Positions 11,903-22,908 of a stretch of DNA of 64,000 bases are shown here, piece by piece. Positions within the stretch are counted from its first letter, which is position 1, and every line of letters starts with the position of its first letter. The position numbers were made by a program, and so were the translations under genes. The notes beneath the pieces are model-generated. The model made no database searches. It was not told the DNA's origin and was given only the letters and a program-made list of their open reading frames with translations. This DNA comes from Sipunculus nudus (Eukaryota; Annelida; Sipuncula; Golfingiida; Sipunculidae), in contig CM049313.1 in NCBI GenBank assembly GCA_026874595.1, positions 46,632,159 to 46,696,158 on the forward strand, given 5' to 3'.

Positions 11903-13337
11903 GCCAAATGGCGCTACGTCCAGGATGTTCTGGTAGACTTTATACAAAACTTTCGAATGCAGAAGGATAGGGAAGAAGACGCCAATCCCGGCGCGGCTTT
12001 TCGGTATTAAGTGTATATAAATCTTTTTCCCGGACGTTTTTGGTCGAAAAAAGTGACACGCCCCGGGTGCCCCATCTTAATACTCCCCAGGCTTGGTCTA
12101 TGTTATTTGAAGGGAATATTGATTGATCGGTGCACTAGTGACTACATGGACTGTGTATACAGAGAACTAAAACGACATAATATATGCCCTTTTATCGTAA
12201 CCGTACACTTACTCGTTGATAGCGACAGAAATTCTGCACCTATATTGGGGACGTGAACTTCACGTGGTGCCCACGATAGTCGTGACAGCTCCTTTAGTAA
12301 GGGAACTTCCGTGGCAAGAAAACCTTAAATTCAAAATAAGTCCAAATATTAATATAATTTTTATCCTGTTACAGTGTACATTCGGTTGATATATTTATTT
12401 GTGAAATTCACAATCACTTTCATTCTTTTTAGTTTAAGAATGATTTTTTTTTAAATTTCTATTGAATCAATTGAAAATAAATTAAGACACATGAATGTGA
12501 ATTTCATAAAAACATAGATCCCATCAAATGAAATCTGAACCAGATTAAAATCATATACACTTTATTGGGTTTAATATAAATTTGAAACAACTTTCGGATT
12601 GATTTTATATGGAAGTATTTTTTGCAGGAATGTTACCTCAAGGCCTTATCAAATCGCAAAATTTCAAGGTTTTGGTGGGAAAAAAGGTTTTTGTTTCTCT
12701 GCCACGATTTTGCTCGTTATATGGAATTTCTGCGTATATAAATAAAACAAAATTTGTTATATAATAATATTATAAGGATTTCGAATAGGTATTCTTAAGA
12801 GTACAGACGAGAACACCTGACAGTTGATTTCAGTGCAACAATACTGCGCTGACATCTGGCGAGGAGGTTTAGAACAACTGACAGTCACTTCGGGCGAATA
12901 TATGGTTGGCACTATGCAGGCATGTTTTCGCATGTATTGTTCAGAGAAAGTTTGTCACCGGTGTAATAAATGAATCATGAATATAAAGTATGACGTTATA
13001 CATGGTATTTAGTCAAGTGACCCAAGGACTGATTCAGCAACACACAGAAACAATGCTGCCATCTGGCGAGCATATTTGGAACAACGAAACTGTCTCCAAG
13101 GGATTCTATCTAATATCATTTTACTGCTTGTGGATTGTATTTTTTTTTTCATGTACAAGGTCTTTGCTCATACGAGTCGAGAAATAATATATTTTCTTCT
13201 CTTTGATATTCATAAAATCAGCAAATATTTAAGACAGTAAACTAACCTGAAAAAAGGTTAAGTAGCTTTATGTGCACCTCTGACGCAGTCATTCTAAGTC
13301 TCCTTTAACCAGTGCTTGATTTGACTTGACTTGAAGA
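11903..13337. other. Non-coding DNA with a short local duplication
   Basis: Segments at 12832-12885 and 13043-13097 resemble each other (ACAATRCTG, CATCTGGCGAG, GGAACAAC). Otherwise it is AT-rich with no gene. The 81-residue frame at 12011-12256 has no recognisable motif. Confidence 0.5.
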
Positions 13338-13605
13338 AGTTTACGCTCGTCGAACAGCTACAGGTTGCCGAGGTGCGCTCCTTAAGCATGTTCTCTGAGC
13401 CAACAGACGCAATGCCAAACCAACCCAAGCAGAGAGACGCGAGAGATCACCACCGTACATCCCGAACCGGTGACCTTTCAGGAAAGCTACAGCATCCACA
13501 GTCCCAAAGGCAGAAGTAACCCACATTCCCTCCACCGATCCCAGCAGCGGAGACCCAGCCATGCCATTCGAGGACCGAACCCGATCTTTGTGAACGACAG
13601 TGTTT
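13338..13605 (+). repeat. Dispersed repeat pair R3, copy 1
   Basis: It aligns with 29155-29415 in the same orientation. Shared landmarks are GCGCTCCTTAAGC, TGAGCCAA.AGACG..ATGCCA, CCAAGCAG.GAG.CGCGA, CACCGT, CCAGCATC..CA.CCACA and a terminal TTGTGAACGACAGTGTTT-like end. It is GC-rich relative to its surroundings. Both strands have short frames, but reading frames are not kept between copies. It is unidentified, possibly a short interspersed element. Confidence 0.6.
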
Positions 13606-15729
13606 CGTATACTTTATACTTTATACTAGTTATACAAGTTTAAGCAAGTTTTTTCGTCATCATAACCACAGCTTTGATCAGCAAATTTTTCGGGGTTTCG
13701 CCACCAGGGTTAGCAAAGGTACAAAACTGACATCAGACCAATGAGAGCCGGGTGTCGCATTGTGCATCCAACTGTCTCTTTTAAATCTGTGATAATCCGC
13801 TCTCATTGGTTTGATATATAAAGTATGCAGCGGTTAAAGCGAAGGAGTAACAGAACGACTGCAGTGTATATTGTAGGAAGGGTATATATAAAATGGTGTT
13901 TGAAATTGGTCGAAAATCCAGGTACGATGATTGAGAGAATAATGCAACCGATGGTCGATTATTAATCGAATATTTCATGCACTCCCTCTAGGAGGACCCG
14001 TCGCCATTTTGACAGCACTTACATATTTCATAATTTCGCAGTTTCCCACCACCCGGTCTGATTTATACATTATCGAACATATCCTTTTTGTTTTTATTAA
14101 ATTAAATTATTTTTCCTAGATAATGTGACTTCTTTCCATGTGCATAAATAATCATTTTTCATAAAAAATAATGAAAAATCCAACAATCTAATCCATTATG
14201 AATAATAATCATTATCATAATCAATTTATCAACATTACGCAAATATGCACTTGCATCTCAATTATGAAAATCTTAAACTTAGAATTAAAATTTTTAAAAA
14301 GTGCAACCCCGAGATATCGTCGGTCTGAAGTTCGGGAGATAATCACAGGGACCTGTAAACATACCACCTATGTTAAATATGCATGAATTACAGTGTGTTC
14401 TCCTTAAAATATTATAGTATTTGCAAATAAAATCGTTTGCTTACTCTGTACACGAGTTGATAAGGCGATCAATGGCGCAGAACATAAAGTAGGTGCGCAC
14501 GCCACCTGTTGGCCTTATCGCGCAACTTCACATATCAAAAAGTTGTTTCTTCTGTGTGTCCTCTGTATTTCTTCTTTCATGTTTCTTCCCCTTGACTGGG
14601 AGTTGTCGCGGGCATGGACAAGATCGGGCCTGTGATCACGCAGTCTTGGTATGATAAACAGGCACTCATGAACTGTATTAACTCACAGCCAGATCCATAT
14701 CGCGTATAAAAAATAGGGTGGTTTCGCTGGGAAACTTTTGTATACAACCACACTTACTAACAGTGTGAGTTAATACGTATATCAAACAAACGATTATTTA
14801 CCTTTATATTTCATAATACCGCGCTCTCATTGGTCGGATTGATCATGGCTCTGAGCCAAAACCCGTGAAACAATTTACACAAACCCCTCTAAATGAAAGG
14901 AGTGGTTAAAGCCTTAGTGTCGTCAAACTACCTTTTTTTAATTCAGTTTATAAGTCCATAATATAATATGTAATTTATCCCAAAGGTATATACATAATAA
15001 GAATCCTTAGCATATCCTGTATTAGATCTGCTATATATGAAATATTTTTTTTCTCTATTGGTGAAAGATTTTAAAATTTTAAACCAGATTTGTATATTAC
15101 AAAAAAAAACGAGACGTATCTCGCACCTTGAAGCAGTTGTAGATTAGCAGGTCAAGTGCCCTGACCACATGAGTTTGTAAAAAGAAACGGAGATGCATAT
15201 TTTAGGCAAATACACAATAATAGATGGCGGGCTCAGCGTCTTGGGATAAAGAATTCACATGAAAGCCTGCACTGACTGCTGAGTTAAGAAAATGACGAAA
15301 TATTCTAATAATACCTCCTATTAAATTTCATACAACCATCATTCTACAATTTTCATTAAAGTACAAGTGCATATATAATATTTAAAGTTTGTAAAAGAAA
15401 CAATAATAAAAATATCAATATTAGCTTGTATAGAAGTGTTTAACTTATACTAAATACTAAGTATAATGTTTATACTTCATATAACGTGAAACTTAATTGT
15501 TTTAAAGTGCAACACAACGAAAAGGCAGTATGCTTGTGTATTATAATCAGGCGTACCTAAAAATTGACGACAAGGGCTTCATTTACTTCAATTTTAACAT
15601 GTATAATACATTTGTCTTAAAAAAGACATATACGTCATTACAAAGGTCAAAGGACTAATACACACGTCGTGGGCAAATTACTCAGACTGGGGAGTAGAAT
15701 ATTATATAGAAAGAAATCTGCATTCTAAG
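13606..15729. other. Non-coding DNA with inverted-repeat motifs
   Basis: It holds a 12-bp inverted repeat ACCAATGAGAGC/GCTCTCATTGGT (13737-13748 and 13799-13810), with the same motif again at about 14822. It also holds a 13-bp inverted repeat GTATTAACTCACA/TGTGAGTTAATAC (14675-14687 and 14764-14776). The rest is AT-rich with no credible gene. Confidence 0.5.
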
Positions 15730-16085
15730 GAATGCAAGTCTCGCCCCGTCAGGGGTCCCTATTATGGTATGCTCCCAACTTGTGTTTGCATTCACTTATT
15801 CGATACACAGGGTCATTTATGCATAAGATTCTGTGCATTTTATAATATACTTGTTTTAATAGACGTTCCAGATCATGTGCAGGATCTTCAAAAAATCTAA
15901 TCGATTCTTTATCAGTCCTTCCCGAAATGCCAAGAAAATTTCATGAGTTAATTTCGTGAGTTATGTTGTGAACAAACACCCACCCACAAATCCACACAAA
16001 CACGAACCCACACTCACACAAACACACACACCAACACACAAACACACGAATGGGGATGAACTCATACGCTTCTTGCTGAGGCAAT
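15730..16085 (+). mobile_element. MITE-like element, copy B
   Basis: It starts at GAATGCAAGTCTCGCCCC and ends with CTTGCTGAGGCAATA. Inside are AAATCTAATCGATTC, CCCGAAATGCC, GTTATGTTGTGAACAAACAC, a CA-rich run and ACACGAATGGGGATGAAC, all matching copies C and D. Terminal inverted similarity (CCTCCGCC...GGCGGAGG in the best-preserved copy) points to a DNA-transposon-derived MITE. It is non-coding. Confidence 0.65.
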
Positions 16086-16289
16086 AAACAGATAAAAATA
16101 GAAAAGTTAAACATTTTGATTTCAAATGCCGATGCAAATACAGTTCCATGGGCCATTTAAACAGAAGTCACCTCACTGATATACGCCCCCTACTAGCTGA
16201 AACACATTGTTGTAGGGGTATATATTTTGTCATTAATTGGTTTCGTTGCCATGGGCTCTAAAGGTAACTAGGCTGAACATGTTTTTTTT

Positions 16290-16450
16290 ATGAATCTAAT
16301 CGATTCCTTATTGGCCCATTCCAGAATTCCATGCACGACTGCATGATATATTTTGTGCACAAGCACACGAACATAACCACACACAGTTACACACACAAAT
16401 ACACGAACGGGAATGAACGCATAACTATCTGGTGGAGACATATAACATTA
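16290..16450 (+). mobile_element. MITE-like element, copy C (3' part)
   Basis: It repeats the second half of copy B: ATGAATCTAATCGATTCC, a CA-rich stretch with ACACGAACGGGAATGAAC, and an end CTGGTGGAGAC. The 5' half is not recognisable. The corresponding place in the second patatin block (about 23970-24000) lacks it, so it arrived after the duplication or was lost from copy 2. Confidence 0.6.
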
Positions 16451-16475
16451 AATAAGCGTATTCTTTTTTATATAC

Positions 16476-16600
16476 AATGTTACCTGCCGAAATATTGCCC
16501 TTAAACCGTTGGCTGCACAAGCGTGTTAGAAAATGGACAGGGCGTGAACAGTGGCGCAAACATAAACAAAGCGCGAACGCCAACTGCGTGTTTCGTTTTC
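16476..16600 (+). repeat. Dispersed repeat R2, partial copy
   Basis: TACCTGCCGAAATATTGCCC, AAACCGTTGGCT and GGGCGTGAACAGTGGCG match the start of the longer copy at 47818-48440 and, inverted, the end of the copy at 22337-22745. Non-coding. Confidence 0.55.
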
Positions 16601-17269
16601 CATCCAGGCATACGATCGGCGTTTCACAACCGTGCACTTTCATGTTTGGACCTAGTCAAACCTAGTCCTGATGTCCCTTTATGAGTAAATAACATTAGCA
16701 GAGTATTCAATGCAAACAACATTCGGTTGTGTCAACATTTGCGAAATAGGGAGTAAATAGACACACACATTATAAAAACTGATAACAAGAGCAAAAAGGT
16801 GATATATAACTACTTCTTGTAAAGAAACCATCACATTCCACTATATTAATTTCCTGTGGCCTGCTAGCTCTCAATGTTTATCAGTTGTAACGTGCCACTG
16901 ACTTTGACTTTAATGGTATGACAGCGATTGTGTGAAGGATTTCTGTCTTATGATTACATCTCCTCTGTATCTACAAGGTAAAATGCCGTTAAACAAGTAA
17001 ATACGTGACCAGGATGCTCCACAACGAAAGGAGTGAACAAAGTTTGCGCAGCATCTTATCCATATTAATTCATTTAATCGTTCTTTCTGGTCAACTGGAA
17101 GGGTCGTGACGAGAATTTATAACTTTTTAGTACTGAACATTAAATATAGATGAAACTGTGTGCAGCATTCTCATTAGTTTACCACTCAATTTCTGGCCGT
17201 CTACGGGTTCTTGAGATAACGGTTGGACCGTTTTTTTTTCAAGAAGCAATCTTTGTTCCGCAGTTGTTG
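16601..17269. other. 3' flank of the intact patatin gene
   Basis: This is downstream of the minus-strand gene and still alignable with the 3' flank of the second copy (24000-24705); for example GAGTAAATAA at 16684 and TTCAATGCAAAC at 16705, and the GCGGCCTG/GTGGCCTG stretch. No clear AATAAA signal is seen close to the stop, and no other gene is visible. Confidence 0.5.
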
Positions 17270-18706
17270 TTAATGACTCTGCTTTTGAATAAATTCTTTA
17301 AAGAAAGCCACGGTTGCAATCTCTGCTCTCTCAATTAAAAACTCTCTATCCTTGGTTTCCAATTCGAAATCAATTGCATCAATATAGTCAGTGTGGATCC
17401 CAACCGTACGATGTACGTCACCGGGATTAATACTCAGCTCCTTGAGAGTTGCTTCAATACTCTTGAAAAGAGCTGTGGCAAAATCACTTAAACCATTAAT
17501 ACTGCTCAGCCAATAACTCTCCTCTATGGCCGCTCGGAAGGGGAAGTTATGGCTGTCCATAAACCGTATAAGTTCGTCATGGGTCAGCTGCCCGTTGCCA
17601 TCGAGATCGAGCTCCTTGAATACTTCATCAGCATCGAAGCTCCTTCCAAACAGAATGTCCAGATACTCCTGGTCCACCTTCGTCAAAGCCAGTTTGAACT
17701 CATCAGCCGATATCAAGCTATCCCCGTTAGTGTCGGACTCATGCAGGGCTGTCCAGAAGACCTTTGCAGCATAAGCCATCTGTTGGCGGTGGTCAACCTG
17801 TCCCAGTACCTTGTCGCAGTCACGCGCATATTTCGTTGCCAGAGTAGTGTTAGGTCTCTTCAGTTTGGTGCCATTATATCGTTTTTGAAATTCCTTATAA
17901 GAAATACAATACTCCCCGGTAGTATACGTCATAACTCCTAGAGTCTTACCATTATATTCTCCGAATTGATCCTCTTGATTCCCCAATTTGTTTAGGAAGG
18001 CATCCTCTGGTTTCATGGACAGATACCAACCATCGTAGGCGAACAACGGGTAGTTGCATGTCATGGCGCCGTCTATGTAATAATTAATTCCATCATCTGT
18101 GTCCATAATCACAGGTTGAAACACTAATGGTATTGACATGGACATTCTGGCGGCCACTGCTATGGACATGGTCGGTGTAGTCTTCGGGTGGAAGTAGGCT
18201 GCTGTTTGGGTGCTGACATTACAAGCGACAAGACACAATTCTACCCCCTTTTCTTTGTACAACTGTCCAAACGTAATATCTGCTTTGCCGCATTTTTTAA
18301 TTAACACGTCATGTATGTAGTTCAAGACTCTGTCACCAGGGTTCCAACCGAATTTGTTGAACAAATTCGGCAGCAAGGAGAATAAACCAAAGGAAGCATC
18401 GCTCACCATTGCTTTGAAGTCTACTGTATATATATCGTACATTTCATCTATGTCACAGCCAATGGCCAGCAACATGGCAAGGAGGGCGCCACCGCTCGTG
18501 CCCACGTATCTCTTTATCTTTTTCAACAACCCGATTTCATCCATGACCTTGAAAGCTCCAAGGTAAGAGATCGTTCTGCTGCCTCCACCAGCGAGTGCAA
18601 GGTTTTCGAACTGGAAGTCATATTTTCTCACTTCCGGTGGTATATCTAGTTGTTTTTCTTTGAATTTCCGGGCGGACTCTGCTCTCGCGCTCGCCTCGTT
18701 ACCCAT
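17270..18706 (-). CDS. Patatin-like phospholipase with N-myristoylation signal and two EF-hands
   Basis: A 478-residue protein encoded in one uninterrupted frame. It is predicted to hydrolyse acyl esters of membrane lipids by the patatin Ser-Asp dyad. Seen: glycine-rich oxyanion motif GGGSR at residues 40-44, nucleophile elbow GTSGG with Ser71, and DGA with Asp212. C-terminal to this, two complete EF-hand loops lie at 325-336 (DTNGDSLISADE) and 367-378 (DLDGNGQLTHDE). The N terminus MGNEAS fits the myristoylation rule (Gly2, Ser6), followed by basic residues (R13, K14, K16, K18), so membrane tethering is likely. There is no signal peptide or membrane span. The start is secure: an in-frame TAA lies 6 nt upstream and the context is AAGA-ATG-G. 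Function beyond lipase chemistry and calcium binding is inferred. A frameshifted tandem paralogue lies 6 kb upstream. Confidence 0.92.
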   Translation of the reverse strand: MGNEASARAESARKFKEKQLDIPPEVRKYDFQFENLALAGGGSRTISYLGAFKVMDEIGLLKKIKRYVGTSGGALLAMLLAIGCDIDEMYDIYTVDFKAMVSDASFGLFSLLPNLFNKFGWNPGDRVLNYIHDVLIKKCGKADITFGQLYKEKGVELCLVACNVSTQTAAYFHPKTTPTMSIAVAARMSMSIPLVFQPVIMDTDDGINYYIDGAMTCNYPLFAYDGWYLSMKPEDAFLNKLGNQEDQFGEYNGKTLGVMTYTTGEYCISYKEFQKRYNGTKLKRPNTTLATKYARDCDKVLGQVDHRQQMAYAAKVFWTALHESDTNGDSLISADEFKLALTKVDQEYLDILFGRSFDADEVFKELDLDGNGQLTHDELIRFMDSHNFPFRAAIEESYWLSSINGLSDFATALFKSIEATLKELSINPGDVHRTVGIHTDYIDAIDFELETKDREFLIERAEIATVAFFKEFIQKQSH

Positions 18707-18848
18707 TCTTATTTAAGCAGTTTTTTACGAACAGATCTAATCAAGAATAAGATGTTAGCTGTACCTAGTATACTAATATGTCTTCACCTGTCTTCACAGC
18801 TGAATGGTCTGCTGGTCTAACGCACGGGACTCCAGGTAATGTAGGCCA

Positions 18849-18994
18849 CAGTGGCGTCAATTTATCTTCAAGGGTGGGGAGATGACTCGCAGGGTGGGGA
18901 GATGACTCGCAATCGCAATGGTGGGGGAGATGACAGGCGTGGAGGGTATTCAAAATTAGGATAAACAGACATGTTTATACATATATATATAAAT

Positions 18995-19027
<33 letters not shown>

Positions 19028-19302
19028 CTTTTATGGTTTGTGTGACACATATCAAATATATATCAATAAAGTATAAGGTTTTAAAAAATTAAGTACATGT
19101 TAATTCTAAACCATTTAGATATTACTATTTCATAGAAAACTAATAAATGTAACCAAAGACTATGATTCATTTGAAATATATAAATATTATTCTCTGAAAA
19201 GTGGGATGATTACATTGAGCATCCCCCCCCCCTTGCCAAAAAGTGGGGGGGGGGGGGGGATATATACCCCCCCCCCCCATCCCCCCTATATTGACGCCCC
19301 TG
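18849..19302. mobile_element. hAT-like non-autonomous DNA transposon (454 bp)
   Basis: The left end is CAGTGGCGTCAATTTAT. The inverted right end reads CAGGGGCGTCAATATAG, so there are short imperfect terminal inverted repeats of CAG...CTG type. The flanks are TAGGCCA (18842-18848) and TAGGCTA (19303-19309), consistent with a 7-8 bp target duplication. The inside is non-coding: two GGTGGGGAGATGACTCGCA copies, a (TA)n tract at about 18979-19028, and poly-C/poly-G at 19224-19280. It lies just upstream of the intact patatin gene and has no counterpart in the second copy. hAT is the best fit from ends and duplication length; no transposase is present. Confidence 0.65.
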
Positions 19303-20997
19303 TAGGCTAAAATGGCGGGCAAAGTAAAATCTTCCACACGTATCATGGTCAGCGGCCACCTTTGAACATGTATCATTTGAAGACCTTCATATTCAGTGCA
19401 CCGTGTTTACCCGCGTTACGTTCTGCTGACTGTACACTGTAATTCGCGGGTAAGTGACGCCTGTAAAGCTTATAAAACCATGACAACAACACCTGACATC
19501 CGCGTGTGTATTAACTTACTCCGCATACTTATTTTTTGTTTTCTAACATTCCTTAGTTAAAACTTCAATTTACTTCCAGTAATATACAAAACTATTTTTT
19601 AAACTGTTCATATTTGCCACACTAATGTCGATCACTGCAGTAGGCCATTTTTTATTACTCTTTTGTTTTAGGAAAGAAACAACAACATTTTATTGAAAGA
19701 TATAAATTAATCATAAAATTAATAGTAACAAACAGTTTTTTAAAATCTGATCATATCCGTTATAAAGTGGTAAAATCAAGACTCACAAATATATGGTATT
19801 GTATCAGTGACAGTCTGTTCATATCATTGCCAGGCGGTTTCATGTTATGTTTATTTGTTGCGATGAAGGGTAACTGCTGTAATGATTCGAATTCACCATA
19901 CTGTATTTTTCTGAAATAAAAAAAAATTAAAAAAAAGACTTGAATGATTTCACGCCACATTAAAGGTCTGATGGCGCCACTCTCCATTCGGAACATTATA
20001 GCCGTGAAATGCCTACAAAAAAGTGGTCGTTATTTTTTTAGGTGCATTGTCGCTGAACCAGGTTGGTCGTAAAGCGAGGTTTTTTATACTCTATTGCCCA
20101 GCAGGAATGTCCCGGGTCACGTATAGCTAGGTCGGCTTCATTGCTTCATGGGAAGTGGAAAGCACTCGTGTGATTAAATTGTTGATGCTAACTTTGCAAG
20201 TACCACAAGGTTTAAAAAAACCGAATCTTCAAACTTTGCATCTACAGTTGTGAAGTCTACTCTCAGCTGATCTAAATACGGAAAACAAGAAATTGACTTG
20301 GGAGTCTGTTTGCCTCAATGCTAATCAATAAAATTGACCTGGAAAAGGTTTTCATCCACCCACTGACATTAGTTACCCATTCATTGGCACATTTGGATGG
20401 TAGTGTGAACATGATTGATGAGGCAAAGTTGTGTAAACGGTTATATCTAAATGTTTACTTCTGTGGAATTTTCATTTAGGTTTGTGCAAACATACTTTTT
20501 AATAACTTTGGATCATAATATAACCATAATCAATGTTTGCATTTTTCTTCCACCAACTTGGATAAATGGCGGCCATATAAAAACAAGGGTTATATATATC
20601 ACTAAAATCCGTCATTTTAGACATGGATAAGGCAAGAACAATTTGATGATCCTCAATGAAAAGAACATTTCTTGGTTGATTCAAGTGTAATATTTCCTGT
20701 AGAATCAATTCCTGCTACCAAAATGTTTGTACTGCACATATTTTATTTGATAATTTGCATAAATTTGCATATTTGAATGAATCAGTGGAATTAATTATAT
20801 AATAAATTAATATATTTACTATTTGGCTTGTTAGTGGACCCCTAAACGGGATTCCCAGCCGGGAAACCATTACCAGCTCGTGCTTAATATCATCTCGGCG
20901 AAACGTCACTGAGGTGTAAACGCTTCCTTGCAAAGATCATGAGTTCATTATGTATGACCCGTGATCGCAAACATCACCCTTGTAAAAGTACGAAGAA
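19303..20997. other. 5' flank of the intact patatin gene
   Basis: The first part (19340-19470) aligns with 26340-26470 upstream of copy 2 through CAGCGGCCACC, TTTGAACATG, ATTCAGTG..CC, CCCGCGTTACG, ATTCGCGGGTAAGTGACGCC. The remainder is AT-rich with no gene. Confidence 0.5.
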
Positions 20998-21288
20998 TAA
21001 GGCAAAAAATGGTATGGTTCTCAGGCACTTTTTTTTTTTATAAAATCAGTGTGGGTGGGCGATATTTTAATTTTTTTTTTTTTGTATTTTTCGATCAAAA
21101 TGTCAAATGATCAGGGAAAAGTATGATTATAACAGAATTATTTTGCTAAACAGGTAAACTCTTGTCAGAATTGTATTATTTTATCTTCTTGAAAGATAAA
21201 AATCAAAATTTTGGATGCGGTGGGGGGGGGGGGGGGATTAAATTGACGCTGGCGGTGCCTGAACCATACCCCTTTTTTTTTTGCCTTA
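20998..21288. mobile_element. MITE-like element with ~30-bp terminal inverted repeats
   Basis: The left end TAAGGCAAAAAATGGTATGG continues GTTCTCAGGCAC. The right end (21255-21288), inverted, reads TAAGGC, an A-run, GGGGTATGGTTCAGGCAC. The ends are therefore imperfect inverted repeats. The interior holds T-runs and a poly-G tract (21222-21237) and no frame. Class is not clear; the target duplication is not resolved because TAA/TTA belong to the palindrome. Confidence 0.6.
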
Positions 21289-21649
21289 GCGTGGTGTTTT
21301 AAGACGTTAATTAGCTAAGTGACGTTGAGTGACCCGCATGCATCACTGCACCTGCCTGCCTATACCTTTTCAGTGGATCTATGACATATTTAAAAAATAT
21401 TAGCGGATGTATGACACATTTCAAATATATTTACTTAATCACATTTATAATATATTACAATAAGTATCAGGTTTTAGAAAAGAAAGTAAAATGTTTCCAG
21501 TAAAAGTTAACTGTAAACCAGGTTTAGATATAATATTTCATAGTAAACTCATAAATTGAACCAAAGTTTATCATTTTAATATTTATTCTATTATTTAAGT
21601 TCCAATATATAAAATTATTCTATGATTATAATTATAATAACATTAAATT
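21289..21649. other. AT-rich non-coding DNA
   Basis: The short similarity GTGGATCTATGACATATTT / GCGGATGTATGACACATTT (about 21373 and 21403) is a local tandem duplication. Nothing else is recognised. Confidence 0.5.
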
Positions 21650-21870
21650 AGTTTAGCTACATTATACCATTAGCATTACAATTAGCAGCAAACCGGTCGC
21701 AGTAAAAGTTTACAGCTTGATGCAATTTACAATGAACCTATGATACTGAAGTAATATAAAACTGTATAAACATGGAATCATCCGCATTAATAACACATGT
21801 AGCTCATTTAAGTTAAATCAATAATATATAAAGAATGAATAATATTGGTCTTAGTGAGGGCTGCAACGTT
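21650..21870 (-). repeat. Duplicated upstream block, copy 1
   Basis: It aligns with 27210-27430 (landmarks GCAGCRAACCRGTCGCAGT, GTTTACAGCTTG, ATATTGGTCTTAGT versus ATACTGGTCCTAGT). In the second copy a 102-residue minus-strand frame crosses the block; here that frame is interrupted by stops, so coding capacity is not conserved. It marks the far upstream limit of the recognisable patatin duplication. Confidence 0.5.
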
Positions 21871-22336
21871 TGTGAAAGCGTCTTCGGTCAGCTTTGTTCT
21901 GGTGAATACTGACGATCCCATACTTTTACTGTTGGGTGGAAGGAAGATGGAATGGACAGGTCACTATGGTAGTATCGGGGGATGGCATTTTCCTAGTCTC
22001 CATCTGAATCATCACAAAGCTTTTGCCGATTGTCAGGAATCTGGAGCACAGCCTTGTAAGCATCTTTGTTCCTTCACATTAATCTTTCATTAAGTTGCTG
22101 TGCGTGTGAGTTTCTCGAGAAATTCGATGCAGTTCATGGACCCTCTATTTGTGTTTCAGCAAGCTCTGCCATTCTGATACATATTTAGATTAATACAAGA
22201 TATTAAAAATACAAAATCCTAAAGCACTCTGGGGCTTGCTATCCGTCTTTGCTCGCAGTCTATATAAGAATATGTATCGATTAACAAGTTTCAGCAGGAT
22301 CCGGGTTATTAAAGGGATATAATCAGGAGTAATACT

Positions 22337-22745
22337 ATGCCTATTCTTTCACCTTATCAGTTCAGTTTTGTTTTTTACAAAAGTTTCCCAGCAATAGTAT
22401 CCCAGCACACAGTCTCAGTACCTCGCACACGGCTGTTTAACACCTTGTTATGGCTCTGCGTGTTGGTAAACACAGCCTACGTGTGTCTGTTTACAATAAC
22501 AAGGCCACGTGACCAGAGGTCCGAATATGAACCTCAACACGTGATGTTTTAGCCAGCGGGAATATGTATTACATTTTTTTTGGCCAAGTCAGTATAGGCA
22601 TCTCCTGATTGACACGTGTTATGTCCTACGTGCTGTGTTTATGTTGATACCTGTGATCGTGCCTGATACACTTTTTTAACACTCGTTTACAGAAGTAAGT
22701 AAACGGTTTCAAGGCAATATTTTGGCAGGTACAAATTAACTTTAA
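22337..22745 (-). repeat. Dispersed repeat R2, inverted copy
   Basis: It reads in the opposite orientation to 47818-48440. Shared stretches (plus strand here) are TCAGTTCAGTTTTG, ACAGTCTCAGTACCT, ACGGCTGTTTAACACCTTG, GTAAACACAG.C.ACGTGT, CATAAGGCCRCGTGACC-type, GGCCAAGTCAGT, GCATCTCCTGATTGACA and CCTGTGATCG. The copy at 48 kb carries about 220 bp more between GATGTTTTAGCC and GGTCCGA. Non-coding. Confidence 0.7.
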
Positions 22746-22846
22746 AGGGGAGAAGCTATTTTTAGTGTTAATTCAGGATGATTTATAGGTGATTGGGCTC
22801 CTTTAAGGTTTTCCTTACTTCAATAACTGAGTAAGAATTTGATAAT

Positions 22847-22908
<62 letters not shown>

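Noticed and set aside
17526-17941. Plus-strand frames opposite the patatin gene, and the same at 24959-25333
   Set aside because: They are antisense shadows of the EF-hand region; they are conserved in copy 2 only because the coding strand is conserved.
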